From positions 5,975-69,974 of the forward strand of contig JBGCEH010000018.1 of NCBI GenBank assembly GCA_045106195.1: a stretch of DNA of 64,000 bases, in the 5' to 3' direction. Position 1 is the first letter of the stretch; each line of letters starts with the position of its first letter. Below, piece by piece: positions 43,923 to 53,141 of the stretch. The notes under the pieces were generated by a model. The model was not told the origin of the DNA and ran no database searches. It worked only from the letters and a program-made list of their open reading frames with translations. Position numbers and translations under genes: made by a program. This DNA is from Granulosicoccus sp045106195. GTDB taxonomy: Bacteria; Pseudomonadota; Gammaproteobacteria; Granulosicoccales; Granulosicoccaceae.

Positions 43923-44751
43923 TCAACGTGGTAGTGGGGCCTTTTCGACTGAAACTGTCGCACTGTCCTGTCGAGGTGTCAGCAAGGTCTGGGCGGCCAA
44001 TAGTGACAGAGCGCATAAGGCCGTCGAATCTGTGGACCTGGAAGTAAAAGCCGGAGAGTTTCTGGTTCTGCTGGGGCCCTCAGGTTGTGGCAAAAGCACA
44101 CTGCTTTATTTGATGGCGGGACTCGAATCATCAACGGGTGGGACGCTTGAATTTTTTGGTGAACCGGTGAGCGGTGCATCACCGGATCGTAGCCTGATCT
44201 TTCAGGAAACTTCGTTGTTTCCCTGGCTGAACGTATGGGAGAATGTGAGTTTCGGCCTGCAGATTGAAGGCAGCCCGCTGGAAGAGCGTCGCAAAATTGC
44301 TCGCGACACACTTGAAAGGGTGGGTCTTGCCGGTGTGGAGGACAAGCGCCCTGACGAACTCTCTGGCGGGATGCGGCAAAGGGTCGCGGTTGCTCGATCT
44401 CTGGCGATGCGGCCGAAGGTGCTACTGATGGACGAGCCCTTCGCCGCACTTGATGTCCAGACGAGAGCCAAAATGCAGGAATTTCTGGTAGACGTCTGGA
44501 AAGACAGTGGGGCGACGATCGTCTTCGTCACGCACCATATCGATGAAGCTGTTGCGTTAGCTGACAGGGTGTGTGTATTTACCTCGCGTCCTGGCAGAAT
44601 CAAGGAAATTGTTCCTATTGATTTACCGCGTCCGAGAGATCCTTTTTCGAAAGAGGCTGAGTTGTTGCGCAAACAACTAACCAACTCGCTTAAAGTTGAA
44701 GTGGATCGGGCGTTTGCTGAACAGGAAAGTGCCTTGGGTGTTTTATCGTGA
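43912..44751 (+). CDS. ABC importer ATPase
   Basis: A 279-residue ATPase with Walker A GPSGCGKST, Q-loop LIFQETSLFPWLN, signature LSGGMRQRVAVAR, Walker B VLLMDEPFAALD and H-loop FVTHHIDEA. GTG at 43912, preceded by AGGGGG at eight bases and overlapping the permease stop by 11 bases, is preferred over ATG at 43891. It completes the importer. A 194-bp gap separates it from the amidohydrolase. Confidence 0.93.
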   Translation: MQSDQRGSGAFSTETVALSCRGVSKVWAANSDRAHKAVESVDLEVKAGEFLVLLGPSGCGKSTLLYLMAGLESSTGGTLEFFGEPVSGASPDRSLIFQETSLFPWLNVWENVSFGLQIEGSPLEERRKIARDTLERVGLAGVEDKRPDELSGGMRQRVAVARSLAMRPKVLLMDEPFAALDVQTRAKMQEFLVDVWKDSGATIVFVTHHIDEAVALADRVCVFTSRPGRIKEIVPIDLPRPRDPFSKEAELLRKQLTNSLKVEVDRAFAEQESALGVLS

Positions 44752-44945
44752 AGGTGGTTAGAGTTTTTACTTTACTCAAACCTGACAATGCAGCTTGATT
44801 AGTTGCTTGCTTTTCCATGCTAGCCATTGCTCTCATGAATGGTAAATACATTGATATACAAGGCATGAAACGACGTGTAGAAGTTTCGCTTTACGCTCAT
44901 GCCTGTCCCATACATTAAATCTTGTTGTCATAAAGGATAATTGTA

Positions 44946-46487
44946 ATGACTACCAGTCTTGTCAGAAGTCGCACACTGATTACCCGCACTCTGGATGACG
45001 GGTCTGTCGAAGAAATAGATGACGGTGCTATATTACAAAAAGATGGAATAATAGAATTAGTGGGTCGTTATGATGATTTACGGCGTCGTTATCCTAACAC
45101 TCAGGTGATTGGATCAGGCAATGAAGTGATGCTACCAGGCTTTGTAAACGCACATCACCACGTTGGCCTTACGCCATTGCAGCTAGGTTCCCCAGATATG
45201 CCACTGGAGCTATGGTTTATCACTCGCATGGTCTGTCGTAACGTAAACCTGTACCTCGATACGTTGTACTCAGCCTTCGAAATGATTGGTTCCGGCATCA
45301 CCACGGTACAGCACATTCATGGCTGGATGCCTGGTGAATTGTCTGAGGTTCAAGGTTATTCAGAACAAGTGCTTAAAGCGTATGATGACATTGGTATGCG
45401 CGTCTCCTACTGTTTTGCATTGCGAGATCAGAACAGGTTGGTGTATCAGGCGGATGATGACTTCGTCCGTTCACTACCCACGTCGCTTCAGGATCCTATG
45501 AAACGCTGGTTTGAACGTTTTCGTGTCGGTCTTGATGAGTCCATGGGGTTGTTCAGCAATCTTCGTGAAACCTATGGGAGTGCTGAACGTTCGCGTATCC
45601 AGCTTGCACCTGCCAATCTCCACTGGTGCTCTGACGAGGCTTTGACTGCACTTGCCGATGCCTCCAGTAAGCATGATGTACCGATGCATATGCATCTGGT
45701 TGAGACGGCGTACCAGAAGGCCTACGCGAAGAAGCGGGGGGACTGTACGGCATTGGAGTATCTGGATAGATTCGATATGCTCAGTCCACGCCTGACTCTG
45801 GGTCACGGTGTCTGGTTGAATGAGAGCGATATTGAACGCATTGCTGATACGGGTGTGTGTATTTGTCACAATTGCTCATCGAACTACCGCTTGCGATCAG
45901 GAGTGGCTCCTTTGAATGTGTTTGAGAAGCATGGTATCAATACTGGTATCGGTCTTGATGAAGCCGGTATAAACGACGATCGAGATATGTTACAGGAGAT
46001 GCGCATGGTGCTGCGTGCTCACCGCGTCCCGGGGATGGACGATGATGTGCCCACAACGTCTCAGGTTTTGCGCATGGCAACGGTGGGCGGTGCGCGAACA
46101 ACACCATATGGTGAGGATATTGGAACGCTGGCACCAGGAAAGGCGGCCGATTTGTCATTGCATGACTGGCCTTCGATTGCCTACCCGTTTCTTGATGAAC
46201 ATACCTCAGTACTCGATGCCACCGTACAACGTGCAAAGCAACAGGGCGTGAGAAGTGTTATGTGTGCGGGAGAGGTTATCTATCGCGACGGTGTGTTCAC
46301 CAAGGTTGACAAGGACAATGCGTTGAAGACATTGCATGAAGAATTACAGTCTGCATTGTCTGATGATGAAGTTGAGCGACGGCAACTATCCAAAGCGCTG
46401 CTTCCGTATGTCAAGGAGTTTTACAGTAACTATATCGATCCTTCACAGAAGCACGAGCCCTTCTATAGACCCAGCGCCCGTCAGTAG
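44946..46487 (+). CDS. AtzB/TrzN-like metal-dependent amidohydrolase (deaminase/chlorohydrolase type)
   Basis: A 513-residue amidohydrolase-superfamily enzyme. Metal ligands appear as NAHHH (His70-72), MHMHLVE, LGHGVWL and the terminal Asp in GLDEAGINDD. This set is that of the 8-oxoguanine deaminase/hydroxydechloroatrazine/cytosine-deaminase group, which remove amino or other leaving groups from nitrogen rings. It is longer than average by about 50 residues at the C-terminus. AAAGGATAA precedes the ATG by seven bases. It probably acts on the compound taken up by the preceding importer; it faces the racemase gene 16 bp away. Confidence 0.88.
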   Translation: MTTSLVRSRTLITRTLDDGSVEEIDDGAILQKDGIIELVGRYDDLRRRYPNTQVIGSGNEVMLPGFVNAHHHVGLTPLQLGSPDMPLELWFITRMVCRNVNLYLDTLYSAFEMIGSGITTVQHIHGWMPGELSEVQGYSEQVLKAYDDIGMRVSYCFALRDQNRLVYQADDDFVRSLPTSLQDPMKRWFERFRVGLDESMGLFSNLRETYGSAERSRIQLAPANLHWCSDEALTALADASSKHDVPMHMHLVETAYQKAYAKKRGDCTALEYLDRFDMLSPRLTLGHGVWLNESDIERIADTGVCICHNCSSNYRLRSGVAPLNVFEKHGINTGIGLDEAGINDDRDMLQEMRMVLRAHRVPGMDDDVPTTSQVLRMATVGGARTTPYGEDIGTLAPGKAADLSLHDWPSIAYPFLDEHTSVLDATVQRAKQQGVRSVMCAGEVIYRDGVFTKVDKDNALKTLHEELQSALSDDEVERRQLSKALLPYVKEFYSNYIDPSQKHEPFYRPSARQ

Positions 46488-46503
46488 GTATAAAAAAAAT
46501 CAG

Positions 46504-47286
46504 TCACTTTGCCATACGTCTGGCCAGCTCTACATCGAGTCCCAGCGATGTTTTTGGCAAGGGCTTTCTAAATCTGTTCTGCCACGCTTCGCGAGGCACT
46601 GTGCTGACCAGTGCCTCTGCTTGGCGGATAGCACACCAGATGGGATCAATCAGGATTGCCTGAACCTCCGGCTGCAACTGAGCGCTTAATCCTGCCAGTG
46701 GTGCACCACCGAGAATGACAACATCGGCACCATCCTCCTGAACACATTGCCTGACGAGGGTTGTTAGCGATTCACGTTGGCGGCTTTGGACGTTTGTTAC
46801 GTTGCCATCGTGATTGTCGGGGGTTCGAAGGCTTGCGAAGCGTCCCGTCAACCCACATTCATGAACACTGTCAAGGTACCAGCGTGACATGGCCGGTGTG
46901 AATGTGACAATGGAGAATCGTTCGCCCAGTTGTATTGCCGTCAGCATGGCGGCTTCAGCCATACCAATGATGGGTAGATCAAACAGCTCGCGGGCGGCTT
47001 TCAGTCCGGGGTCACCGAAAGCTGCAATAACTACAGCATCAATCTCTTGCTCGTGAGCAGCTATGGCCTCGAGAACGAGTGCACCACTGATCTGCGCTTC
47101 GGCACGTGATGAGATGTAGGGAAAACCGCTTGTCAATGTCATCGGCACGACGTCTGTATCGTGATGCGCAGCGCGCTGCGCTACTTGTTCAAGCCCCTCA
47201 GTCATGGACTGCGAGGTGTTTGGATTGAGCAGCAATATACGGCATTGTCGGCTGTTATTCGTCGCACCGCTGGTGTTATTGCTCAC
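46504..47286 (-). CDS. Asp/Glu/hydantoin racemase-like protein lacking both catalytic cysteines (HpxA-like)
   Basis: A 260-residue protein. NPNTSQSM near residues 21-28 and GDPGL / IIGMAEAAM are diagnostic for the hydantoin/allantoin racemase family. The two positions that carry catalytic Cys in HyuE/allantoin racemase are Ala89 (IAAFGDPG instead of CFGDPG) and Gly194 (LGGAPLAGL instead of LGCAGM). So normal two-base racemisation looks impossible. Cys-less members exist in databases as far as I recall, with unknown function. Start is GTG at 47286, overlapping the upstream gene by 11 bases. It is the last gene of a six-gene overlapping operon. Confidence 0.88.
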   Translation of the reverse strand: MSNNTSGATNNSRQCRILLLNPNTSQSMTEGLEQVAQRAAHHDTDVVPMTLTSGFPYISSRAEAQISGALVLEAIAAHEQEIDAVVIAAFGDPGLKAARELFDLPIIGMAEAAMLTAIQLGERFSIVTFTPAMSRWYLDSVHECGLTGRFASLRTPDNHDGNVTNVQSRQRESLTTLVRQCVQEDGADVVILGGAPLAGLSAQLQPEVQAILIDPIWCAIRQAEALVSTVPREAWQNRFRKPLPKTSLGLDVELARRMAK

Positions 47287-48220
47287 ACGTCACTCCGGTT
47301 CGGTTCGGTTTGTTAGCATTCCACTCGGGCAGACCACACATGGTGCGCCAGTGGGCTGCTATGTCGCGTCTGGGTGCGCACCAGACGTTGTCATGCGCTG
47401 TGATGTGTTTCAGCACGGCTTCAAGCCCTGCGATACGCCCGGGTCGTCCAATCAATCGCGGATGCAAGCCAATTGACATCATACGGGTAGCTGAACGACT
47501 CTCTGCCAGTAGCCGATCAAATGATGCTATCACGTAGCGCGAGAAATCATCTGCGTGTACAAATCCACCACCGGGAGAAAAACGCATGTCATTGGTGTCA
47601 AATGCGTAGGGCAGAACTACATGGTCAATCCCTTCCGCAGCGATCGTGTAAGGACAATCGTCGTCGTAGGCATCAGAGTCATAGGAAAATCCGCCATGTT
47701 GCAAGAGTAATTTGCGCGTTGCAAGCGTGGCAGATGAACGAGTATGCCAGCCGACCGGAGCAACGCCTGCGGCAGCACTTATCGCATCGAAAGTTCGTTG
47801 TATTATCGCTTGCTCGTGCGCCTCATTGAAACCGGCATGTCGTTCCCATCGCCAGCCATGACAGGACACCTCGTGACCGCGATTGACAACATCGCGCAGC
47901 AACCACGGAGAACGCATTGCTGCGCGACCACAGCTTGAAAAAGTGGCGTGTACACCTGCCTGTTCCAGAGTTTCAGCAATGCGCCAGTAGCCTATGCGTG
48001 ACCCATAGGCAAAATGCGATTCCATACACAAGTCCGCCGAACCCACAACTTCTTCACGCATTTCGTAGACGGACTCATTGCGTTCGTCACCATCAGCGAT
48101 TGAACGCTCAGCGCCTTCTTCGAAATTAACCACAATTGAAACGGCCAGTGTGGCACCGCCAGGCCATGGATGATCAGGCCATGTCGGCCAGTAGCCTTTT
48201 AAATCGCGTCTGTTATTCAT
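47276..48220 (-). CDS. PuuE/HpxB-like CE4-fold deacylase (allantoinase-type)
   Basis: A 314-residue protein without signal peptide. VVNFEEGAERS near 31-41, SCHGWRWERH, GWHTRSSAT and YDSDAYDDDCPY are the motifs of PuuE, the polysaccharide-deacetylase-fold allantoinase, known as HpxB in Klebsiella. It would hydrolyse allantoin or another hydantoin or cyclic imide in the cytoplasm. Its stop overlaps the racemase GTG and its start overlaps the permease stop (ATGA). The pair deacylase plus racemase matches hpxAB in content, although the racemase is altered. Confidence 0.9.
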   Translation of the reverse strand: MNNRRDLKGYWPTWPDHPWPGGATLAVSIVVNFEEGAERSIADGDERNESVYEMREEVVGSADLCMESHFAYGSRIGYWRIAETLEQAGVHATFSSCGRAAMRSPWLLRDVVNRGHEVSCHGWRWERHAGFNEAHEQAIIQRTFDAISAAAGVAPVGWHTRSSATLATRKLLLQHGGFSYDSDAYDDDCPYTIAAEGIDHVVLPYAFDTNDMRFSPGGGFVHADDFSRYVIASFDRLLAESRSATRMMSIGLHPRLIGRPGRIAGLEAVLKHITAHDNVWCAPRRDIAAHWRTMCGLPEWNANKPNRTGVTCEQ

Positions 48221-49017
48221 GTTTGAATCATACGGTTCAGGCCGACGCTACGTGCACCGACAATCAGGGCGATGAGCGCGAGCATGATCAGGCCTGTTGA
48301 CAGCGCTGCGATCGATGGGTCCGGTTGTTCCTCAAGGTATTGCAGCATACGGATAGGCAAGGTCTTGTTGCGTGCATCGGTCAGAAAGATCGAAACAGGA
48401 TAGTTGTCCATAGATGCCAGAAACGCAAATAGCGCCGCCGTCAGGTACGCCGGTGCCAGTGTGGGTGCTAGCACCTTGATGATTGCGGCTGGGTAGCTCA
48501 AGCCTAATGTACGAGCAGCGTCCAGTAGCGAAAAATCAAAGCCCTCCATGGCTGCCAATAAGGTACGCATGACAAATGGAAGAGTAATCAGTACGTGACC
48601 GATCAAAAGGCTCCAGTAGGCATCACGCAGACCAATCTCGCGCAGGAACTGCAGCAACGCAACGCCGAGCACCAGGCCGGGCATCATCAGTGGAGAAACG
48701 AAAAAGGTGGCAATGCTGCGCGCCGCGGGAAAGTGTCCACGCACCAGACCGATTGAGGCTGCAGTGCCTAGTACAAGACTTACCACGGTTGATAACAGTG
48801 CCAGATTCAATGACAGCAGAACGGCGTCCCACAGGCCAGAACGACTGGCAAGTGTTGCATACCAGCGTAGAGACCACTCTGGCGGCGGCAAGGTGTAGAC
48901 TGCGGAGGCTGTGAACGATGCCGCTATTGTAATACCTAATGGTAAGAGGAGAAAAACTACGGTAATCAGCGCAACTATCCAGCAAAACGAGCGCGCTAGT
49001 TTTTCGGACAGCGTCAT
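48217..49017 (-). CDS. ABC importer permease (PotC type)
   Basis: A 266-residue inner-membrane protein with six membrane segments and EAA loop DAARTLGLSYPAAIIKVLAPTLAP. It is the second permease of a polyamine-like importer. Start and stop overlap its neighbours by four bases each. Confidence 0.93.
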   Translation of the reverse strand: MTLSEKLARSFCWIVALITVVFLLLPLGITIAASFTASAVYTLPPPEWSLRWYATLASRSGLWDAVLLSLNLALLSTVVSLVLGTAASIGLVRGHFPAARSIATFFVSPLMMPGLVLGVALLQFLREIGLRDAYWSLLIGHVLITLPFVMRTLLAAMEGFDFSLLDAARTLGLSYPAAIIKVLAPTLAPAYLTAALFAFLASMDNYPVSIFLTDARNKTLPIRMLQYLEEQPDPSIAALSTGLIMLALIALIVGARSVGLNRMIQT

Positions 49018-49856
49018 GATTGAGACGCCTTCTGACGAGAGACAAGGATAGTGGATATTAAAACGATGGTGACAGCGATGATAAGTAGAATCGCCGATAT
49101 GGTTGAGCCGAGCTGTTCGTCGCGCAGGTAAAGGTATGATCTTGCGATTAGCATAGACAAGGTTTGTTGCCTCTCACCCACGATTAGACTGGGTATGACA
49201 TACATCGAAACCGCCAGTGAAAATGTCAATGAGCAACCTGCGATGACACCGGGCAGGCTTAACGGCCAGGTTACGTGCCTGAAGCGAAACCATGGAGACG
49301 CACCCAGCGTGGATGCAGCGTCAGGTAGCGAACGATCAAGCTGGCGCAACACCGCATAGATCGGCAAGACCATAAAGGGTAAGAACACGTTGGCTGCGCC
49401 GATGACCAAAGCGGTTTCTGTAAACAGTAAACGAATGGGAGCATCGGTAATGCCCATTGCCATAAGCGTCTGGTTGATAAAACCCTGAGTACGAAAAAGA
49501 ATAGACCACGCAAACGCCTTTACCACAACGCCAACTGACAACGGCAAAATCATGGCAACAAGGAAAAGCGATTGTACGCGTTCGCCGGCGTTAGCCATGG
49601 TTACTGCTGTCGGATAGGCAATCACCAGAGCCAGCAGTGTTGTCAATAGCGCCACACGCAGAGTTCGCCAAAGTACATTGAGATGGTAGTCGTCGGTGAG
49701 AAAATTAATATAGGCAGCCACTCCCCACTGCCCGTCGGCTGATACCAGACTGCTGGCAAGCAGCCTGACTAATGGCCATGCGTAAATAACCAGCAATATA
49801 AGCAGGCCTGGCATTACCAGCCAGGCCAGGCGATCCGGGCGAGGAAGGCTCAGCAT
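49014..49856 (-). CDS. ABC importer permease (PotB type)
   Basis: A 280-residue inner-membrane protein with six membrane segments; EAA-like loop DAASTLGASPWFRFRHVTWPLSLPG. It is the first permease and forms a heterodimer with the PotC-like protein. It overlaps the ATPase by one base (TGATG) and the next gene by four. Confidence 0.93.
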   Translation of the reverse strand: MLSLPRPDRLAWLVMPGLLILLVIYAWPLVRLLASSLVSADGQWGVAAYINFLTDDYHLNVLWRTLRVALLTTLLALVIAYPTAVTMANAGERVQSLFLVAMILPLSVGVVVKAFAWSILFRTQGFINQTLMAMGITDAPIRLLFTETALVIGAANVFLPFMVLPIYAVLRQLDRSLPDAASTLGASPWFRFRHVTWPLSLPGVIAGCSLTFSLAVSMYVIPSLIVGERQQTLSMLIARSYLYLRDEQLGSTISAILLIIAVTIVLISTILVSRQKASQS

Positions 49857-51007
49857 CAGGCGACGGCGTAAATGAGTGTATTGGCTATGGGCCAGGACAA
49901 TGCCACGGTTTGTCCTCGTGTTGGCGCTGGTTGATCTTTCCGAGCTTCGCTGATCAATCTATCGCCATCAGGGGCTTTGCAATGCATTAGCGTACGCGAT
50001 CCCAGACACATGACATCTGTCACCTCGGTTCTTACTGTGTTGCCAGCTTCCGATTGATTGTCGATCACGACGGATAGACATTCAGGCCGGACGCCTACCA
50101 CAACGGCTGTACCTACAGAATAGTCTCTGGACGATACACAATGTGAATTGTCATGGGTGCTGGCGATCGGCAAGATGTTAGATCGATCGCTTGCATTTGT
50201 GCGGGGTGAGCGCATTTCACCCATTGCAGTACTGATTACGATATGCTCTTCGGTCAGGCGTGATACGGTTCCGGCGAAGCGAGACGACAGACCAACAAAA
50301 TCCATGGTAAACGCCGATGATGGATGAGAGTACAACGTGCCGGGTACATCAAACTGCTCGATAAGGCCTGCGTTCATGACCGCTATTCGATCGGATACTG
50401 CCAGTGCCTCGTCCTGGTCGTGGGTAACGAACACCGCTGTCATGTCTCTTTCTCGTAGTAGCGTCTTGAGTTCAACCTGCATGGTTTCACGCAACTGACG
50501 ATCAAGTGCAGAGAATGGCTCATCCAGCAGAAGCAGCCTTGGCTTGACCGCCAGCGCACGGGCTACTGCGACACGTTGCTGTTGGCCACCAGACAAGGCT
50601 GTTATAGGTCGATCGGCAAAGTCCAGCATACGAACCAGCGTAAGCATTTCGTTGACAATCCCGTCTATCTGAAAGGGTGCGGTTCGATGTGCACGCAAGC
50701 CGAACGCAACGTTGTCGCGCACTGAAAGATGAGGGAACAAGGCATAATTCTGGAATACTACGGAGATATGCCGGCGATGAGCCGGCAGTGCCCGCAGGCT
50801 TGTTCCGGCAAGAACAACATCTCCCCGATCGGCTCTTACCAGGCCTGCAATTATCCGAAGCAGAGTTGTCTTGCCACAACCTGATGGTCCGAGCAGTGAC
50901 ACCAACTCACCACTCGACACCGAAAAGTCCAACTCATCTATAACTCGTTGCCCACGGTAGGTTTTGACTAACCCTTGCGCATCAAGGTATCGCGCTTGTG
51001 TAGACAT
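49856..51007 (-). CDS. ABC importer ATPase (PotA type)
   Basis: A 383-residue ATPase with Walker A GPSGCGKTT, Q-loop VVFQNYALFPHLS, signature LSGGQQQRVAVAR, Walker B LLLLDEPFSALD and H-loop FVTHDQDEA, followed by a TOBE-type C-terminal domain (about 290-383) as in PotA/UgpC. It starts 18 bp after the binding-protein gene. Confidence 0.94.
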   Translation of the reverse strand: MSTQARYLDAQGLVKTYRGQRVIDELDFSVSSGELVSLLGPSGCGKTTLLRIIAGLVRADRGDVVLAGTSLRALPAHRRHISVVFQNYALFPHLSVRDNVAFGLRAHRTAPFQIDGIVNEMLTLVRMLDFADRPITALSGGQQQRVAVARALAVKPRLLLLDEPFSALDRQLRETMQVELKTLLRERDMTAVFVTHDQDEALAVSDRIAVMNAGLIEQFDVPGTLYSHPSSAFTMDFVGLSSRFAGTVSRLTEEHIVISTAMGEMRSPRTNASDRSNILPIASTHDNSHCVSSRDYSVGTAVVVGVRPECLSVVIDNQSEAGNTVRTEVTDVMCLGSRTLMHCKAPDGDRLISEARKDQPAPTRGQTVALSWPIANTLIYAVA

Positions 51008-51025
51008 GTTCCAGGTATCAGCAGG

Positions 51026-52093
51026 TCAGCTCGCCATCAACTTGTCAAAGCGATCAATCCACTTGGCACGATTTGCACTGACAAACGCCCAATCAGGTGA
51101 GTGTATGGGTACACCCTCTGGCGTTATGGCGCCCGCTGTTACAGTTGTATTGGCTGGCACAGAGGCAGAAAAATCGGCGATAGCTGACTGCATTTCTGCT
51201 CCCAGCATTTCGTTGACATAAGCCTCGGCAAGTTCTGGATTAGGGCCATCCTTTACCAGACAGATGCCGGAGGGCATGGCGAATATTCCTTCGGCAGGCG
51301 CAGCCAGATCGACAGGTACGCCCTGTGCCTTACGTGGAAATGTGTAGGACGAGAAGTTGCCGGCAAGCATAGAGATCTCTGCCTGCTCAAGCAGGTTAAA
51401 GGCCTGGCTCATGACGGAATAGGTCGTCAGTATCTGGCTTCGCAGGCCAGCGAGCTGTTCAAAGGCTGCATCAATCTCGTATTGTGCTTCGCTGAATGGT
51501 TTTCCCGTGGCGAGCATGGCAGCTGAGAACAATGTCCACATACCTTCGGTATTCTGCAGAGAAGGGATGATGATCTGTTCAGCATTGGCTTCATCCCATA
51601 ACTCACTCCAGCTGGATACTCCATCGCGTACATCGGTGTTGAAAGCTATGCCTGCCCATGGTTGAACGTAGTTGCACCACTGACCATCCATATGAACAGC
51701 ACCAGCACGCAAGTCTGTCATGTTAGGTACTGCATCGGCCTTTATAGGAGTGAGTAATCCTGCTTCCACCGCTTGAATCATGACTGGGTCGTCCATCTGG
51801 ACAACCGACAGGTAAGGCGCATCCCGATTCGATTCCATCTTTTGCAGGTTGACTGACGACTTGGTGCCTTCGAAGATGACGTCGGCGCCAATTGCCTTTT
51901 TCATGTGGGGGATGACAATGGCTTCCATCCAGGATGTATGGCTGCCCGCACAACCCACAACCAGCTCACTGGTTGAAGCACGGACAAGGGCTGGAAACGC
52001 GATTGAGCTCACCGCAGTAGCAACAGCGCCTTTCAACACTTTTCTGCGGGAGTTGGAGTAGATCGGCGCCTGGTGTATTGACTGTTTAATCAT
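51026..52093 (-). CDS. ABC importer binding protein (PotD/spermidine-putrescine-like)
   Basis: A 355-residue exported protein starting at 52093. The leader contains NSRRKVLKGAVATAVSS, a twin-arginine motif, cut after VRA. The mature part (GCAGSHTSWMEAIVIPHMKK... MESNRDAPYLSVVQMDDPVM) follows the PotD/FbpA extracellular-solute-binding fold 1/6. It is the first gene of the overlapping operon with deacylase and racemase. Polyamine binding is not implied; relatives bind many cationic or heterocyclic solutes. Confidence 0.9.
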   Translation of the reverse strand: MIKQSIHQAPIYSNSRRKVLKGAVATAVSSIAFPALVRASTSELVVGCAGSHTSWMEAIVIPHMKKAIGADVIFEGTKSSVNLQKMESNRDAPYLSVVQMDDPVMIQAVEAGLLTPIKADAVPNMTDLRAGAVHMDGQWCNYVQPWAGIAFNTDVRDGVSSWSELWDEANAEQIIIPSLQNTEGMWTLFSAAMLATGKPFSEAQYEIDAAFEQLAGLRSQILTTYSVMSQAFNLLEQAEISMLAGNFSSYTFPRKAQGVPVDLAAPAEGIFAMPSGICLVKDGPNPELAEAYVNEMLGAEMQSAIADFSASVPANTTVTAGAITPEGVPIHSPDWAFVSANRAKWIDRFDKLMAS

Positions 52094-52788
52094 CGATTTT
52101 GTGCAATCTAGCGAAGGAGATTTATTGATGCTACTGCACAATTCTTAAGAAGGTATGTGGTTTATTGAAATGGCATGACACCTATGAATTGCAGGACAAC
52201 TAATTTGCCTTGTGATAGTGCAAGCCCTTGTAAACTCGCTCTTTATCAGTGCCGTGAGTGGATATCGATGTTGAAGCAAAACTCATATCGATGATATTCC
52301 TGTTTTAGTGCTTTGCAGAACCATGCGTTTGACAACGGACTTAACGGTCGTGAAATCTACAATTTCATAAGTACCTTTTACATCAGTTCTTTCAGTGACA
52401 AGTGCCAAGTACCAAGTAGATGTACTTATAGATATATTCGGTAGCGAACCCATTGAATGGTCAATTCATCTATTGATTCTGTGGAATTGCCATGATTTGT
52501 TTACGTTTCAGATCGCGCATTGTCGGCATACCCGATGGATGCTCAATAATAATTATCTGAACAATTCTGTGTAAAACTAGTGGGGCAATAGCGCTGCATT
52601 GAGTGTAATCAGCCCTCAGTTAGGCATTCACATCAGGGCTCAGTCAGATATACGCTGATCAGGATTTGGCAAATATCAATAGTAGAAATTGACTGACGAT
52701 GGTATTACTGTTTATCCGCAACTGTTCATATCAAGCAGTTCGCCAGGTGCTGCTGCAACCGCAATAGTTGAGCGAATAAGAAACGGAT

Positions 52789-52899
52789 GTGGATACAACG
52801 CGTACAGCGTGGAGTACCTTGTCGTCGCAAGGGATTACTGGTCGCGGAGCGTTTGGTAAAAAAGATGGCCGTCCCTGGCCGCTATGGGCTCTTCGCCTA
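52789..52899 (+). pseudogene. IS3-family transposase (orfB) fragment
   Basis: In one frame from GTG at 52789 the sequence reads TAWSTLSSQGIT; after a shift another frame continues VAERLVKKMAVPGRYG. Together these match the DDE-upstream helix-turn-helix of IS3 OrfB (KVWRxLxxQGIxVARCTVERLMKKMGLxG). Nothing of the catalytic domain or terminal repeats is seen, so only a scrap of an old insertion remains. Confidence 0.5.
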
Positions 52900-53103
52900 A
52901 ATACCACTTGGAGGAGGAATAACGAGAGTCACCACACTCTCGACTTAGAGAATACGCGTTTGTACATCATTTGCCTGTGAATCAACGGCGTCAGCTTGAA
53001 GCCTGAAAGTCAGTAATCATTGGCATGAATCTGTTGAATGCACACTGATGGAGCGTGTTGGTCAAAATGCGTGCGACTGATCTTTGGAATTGTTACTGTG
53101 GGC

Positions 53104-53141
53104 ATCGAGATATATATAAAATCAATGCATTGCATCTCGAT
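53104..53141. repeat. Nested inverted repeat
   Basis: ATCGAGAT (53104-53111) and ATCTCGAT (53134-53141) form perfect 8-bp arms. The 22-base interior contains the palindrome CAATGCATTG (53123-53132). AAAATCAATGCAT inside it is shared with 41575-41587. Confidence 0.6.
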
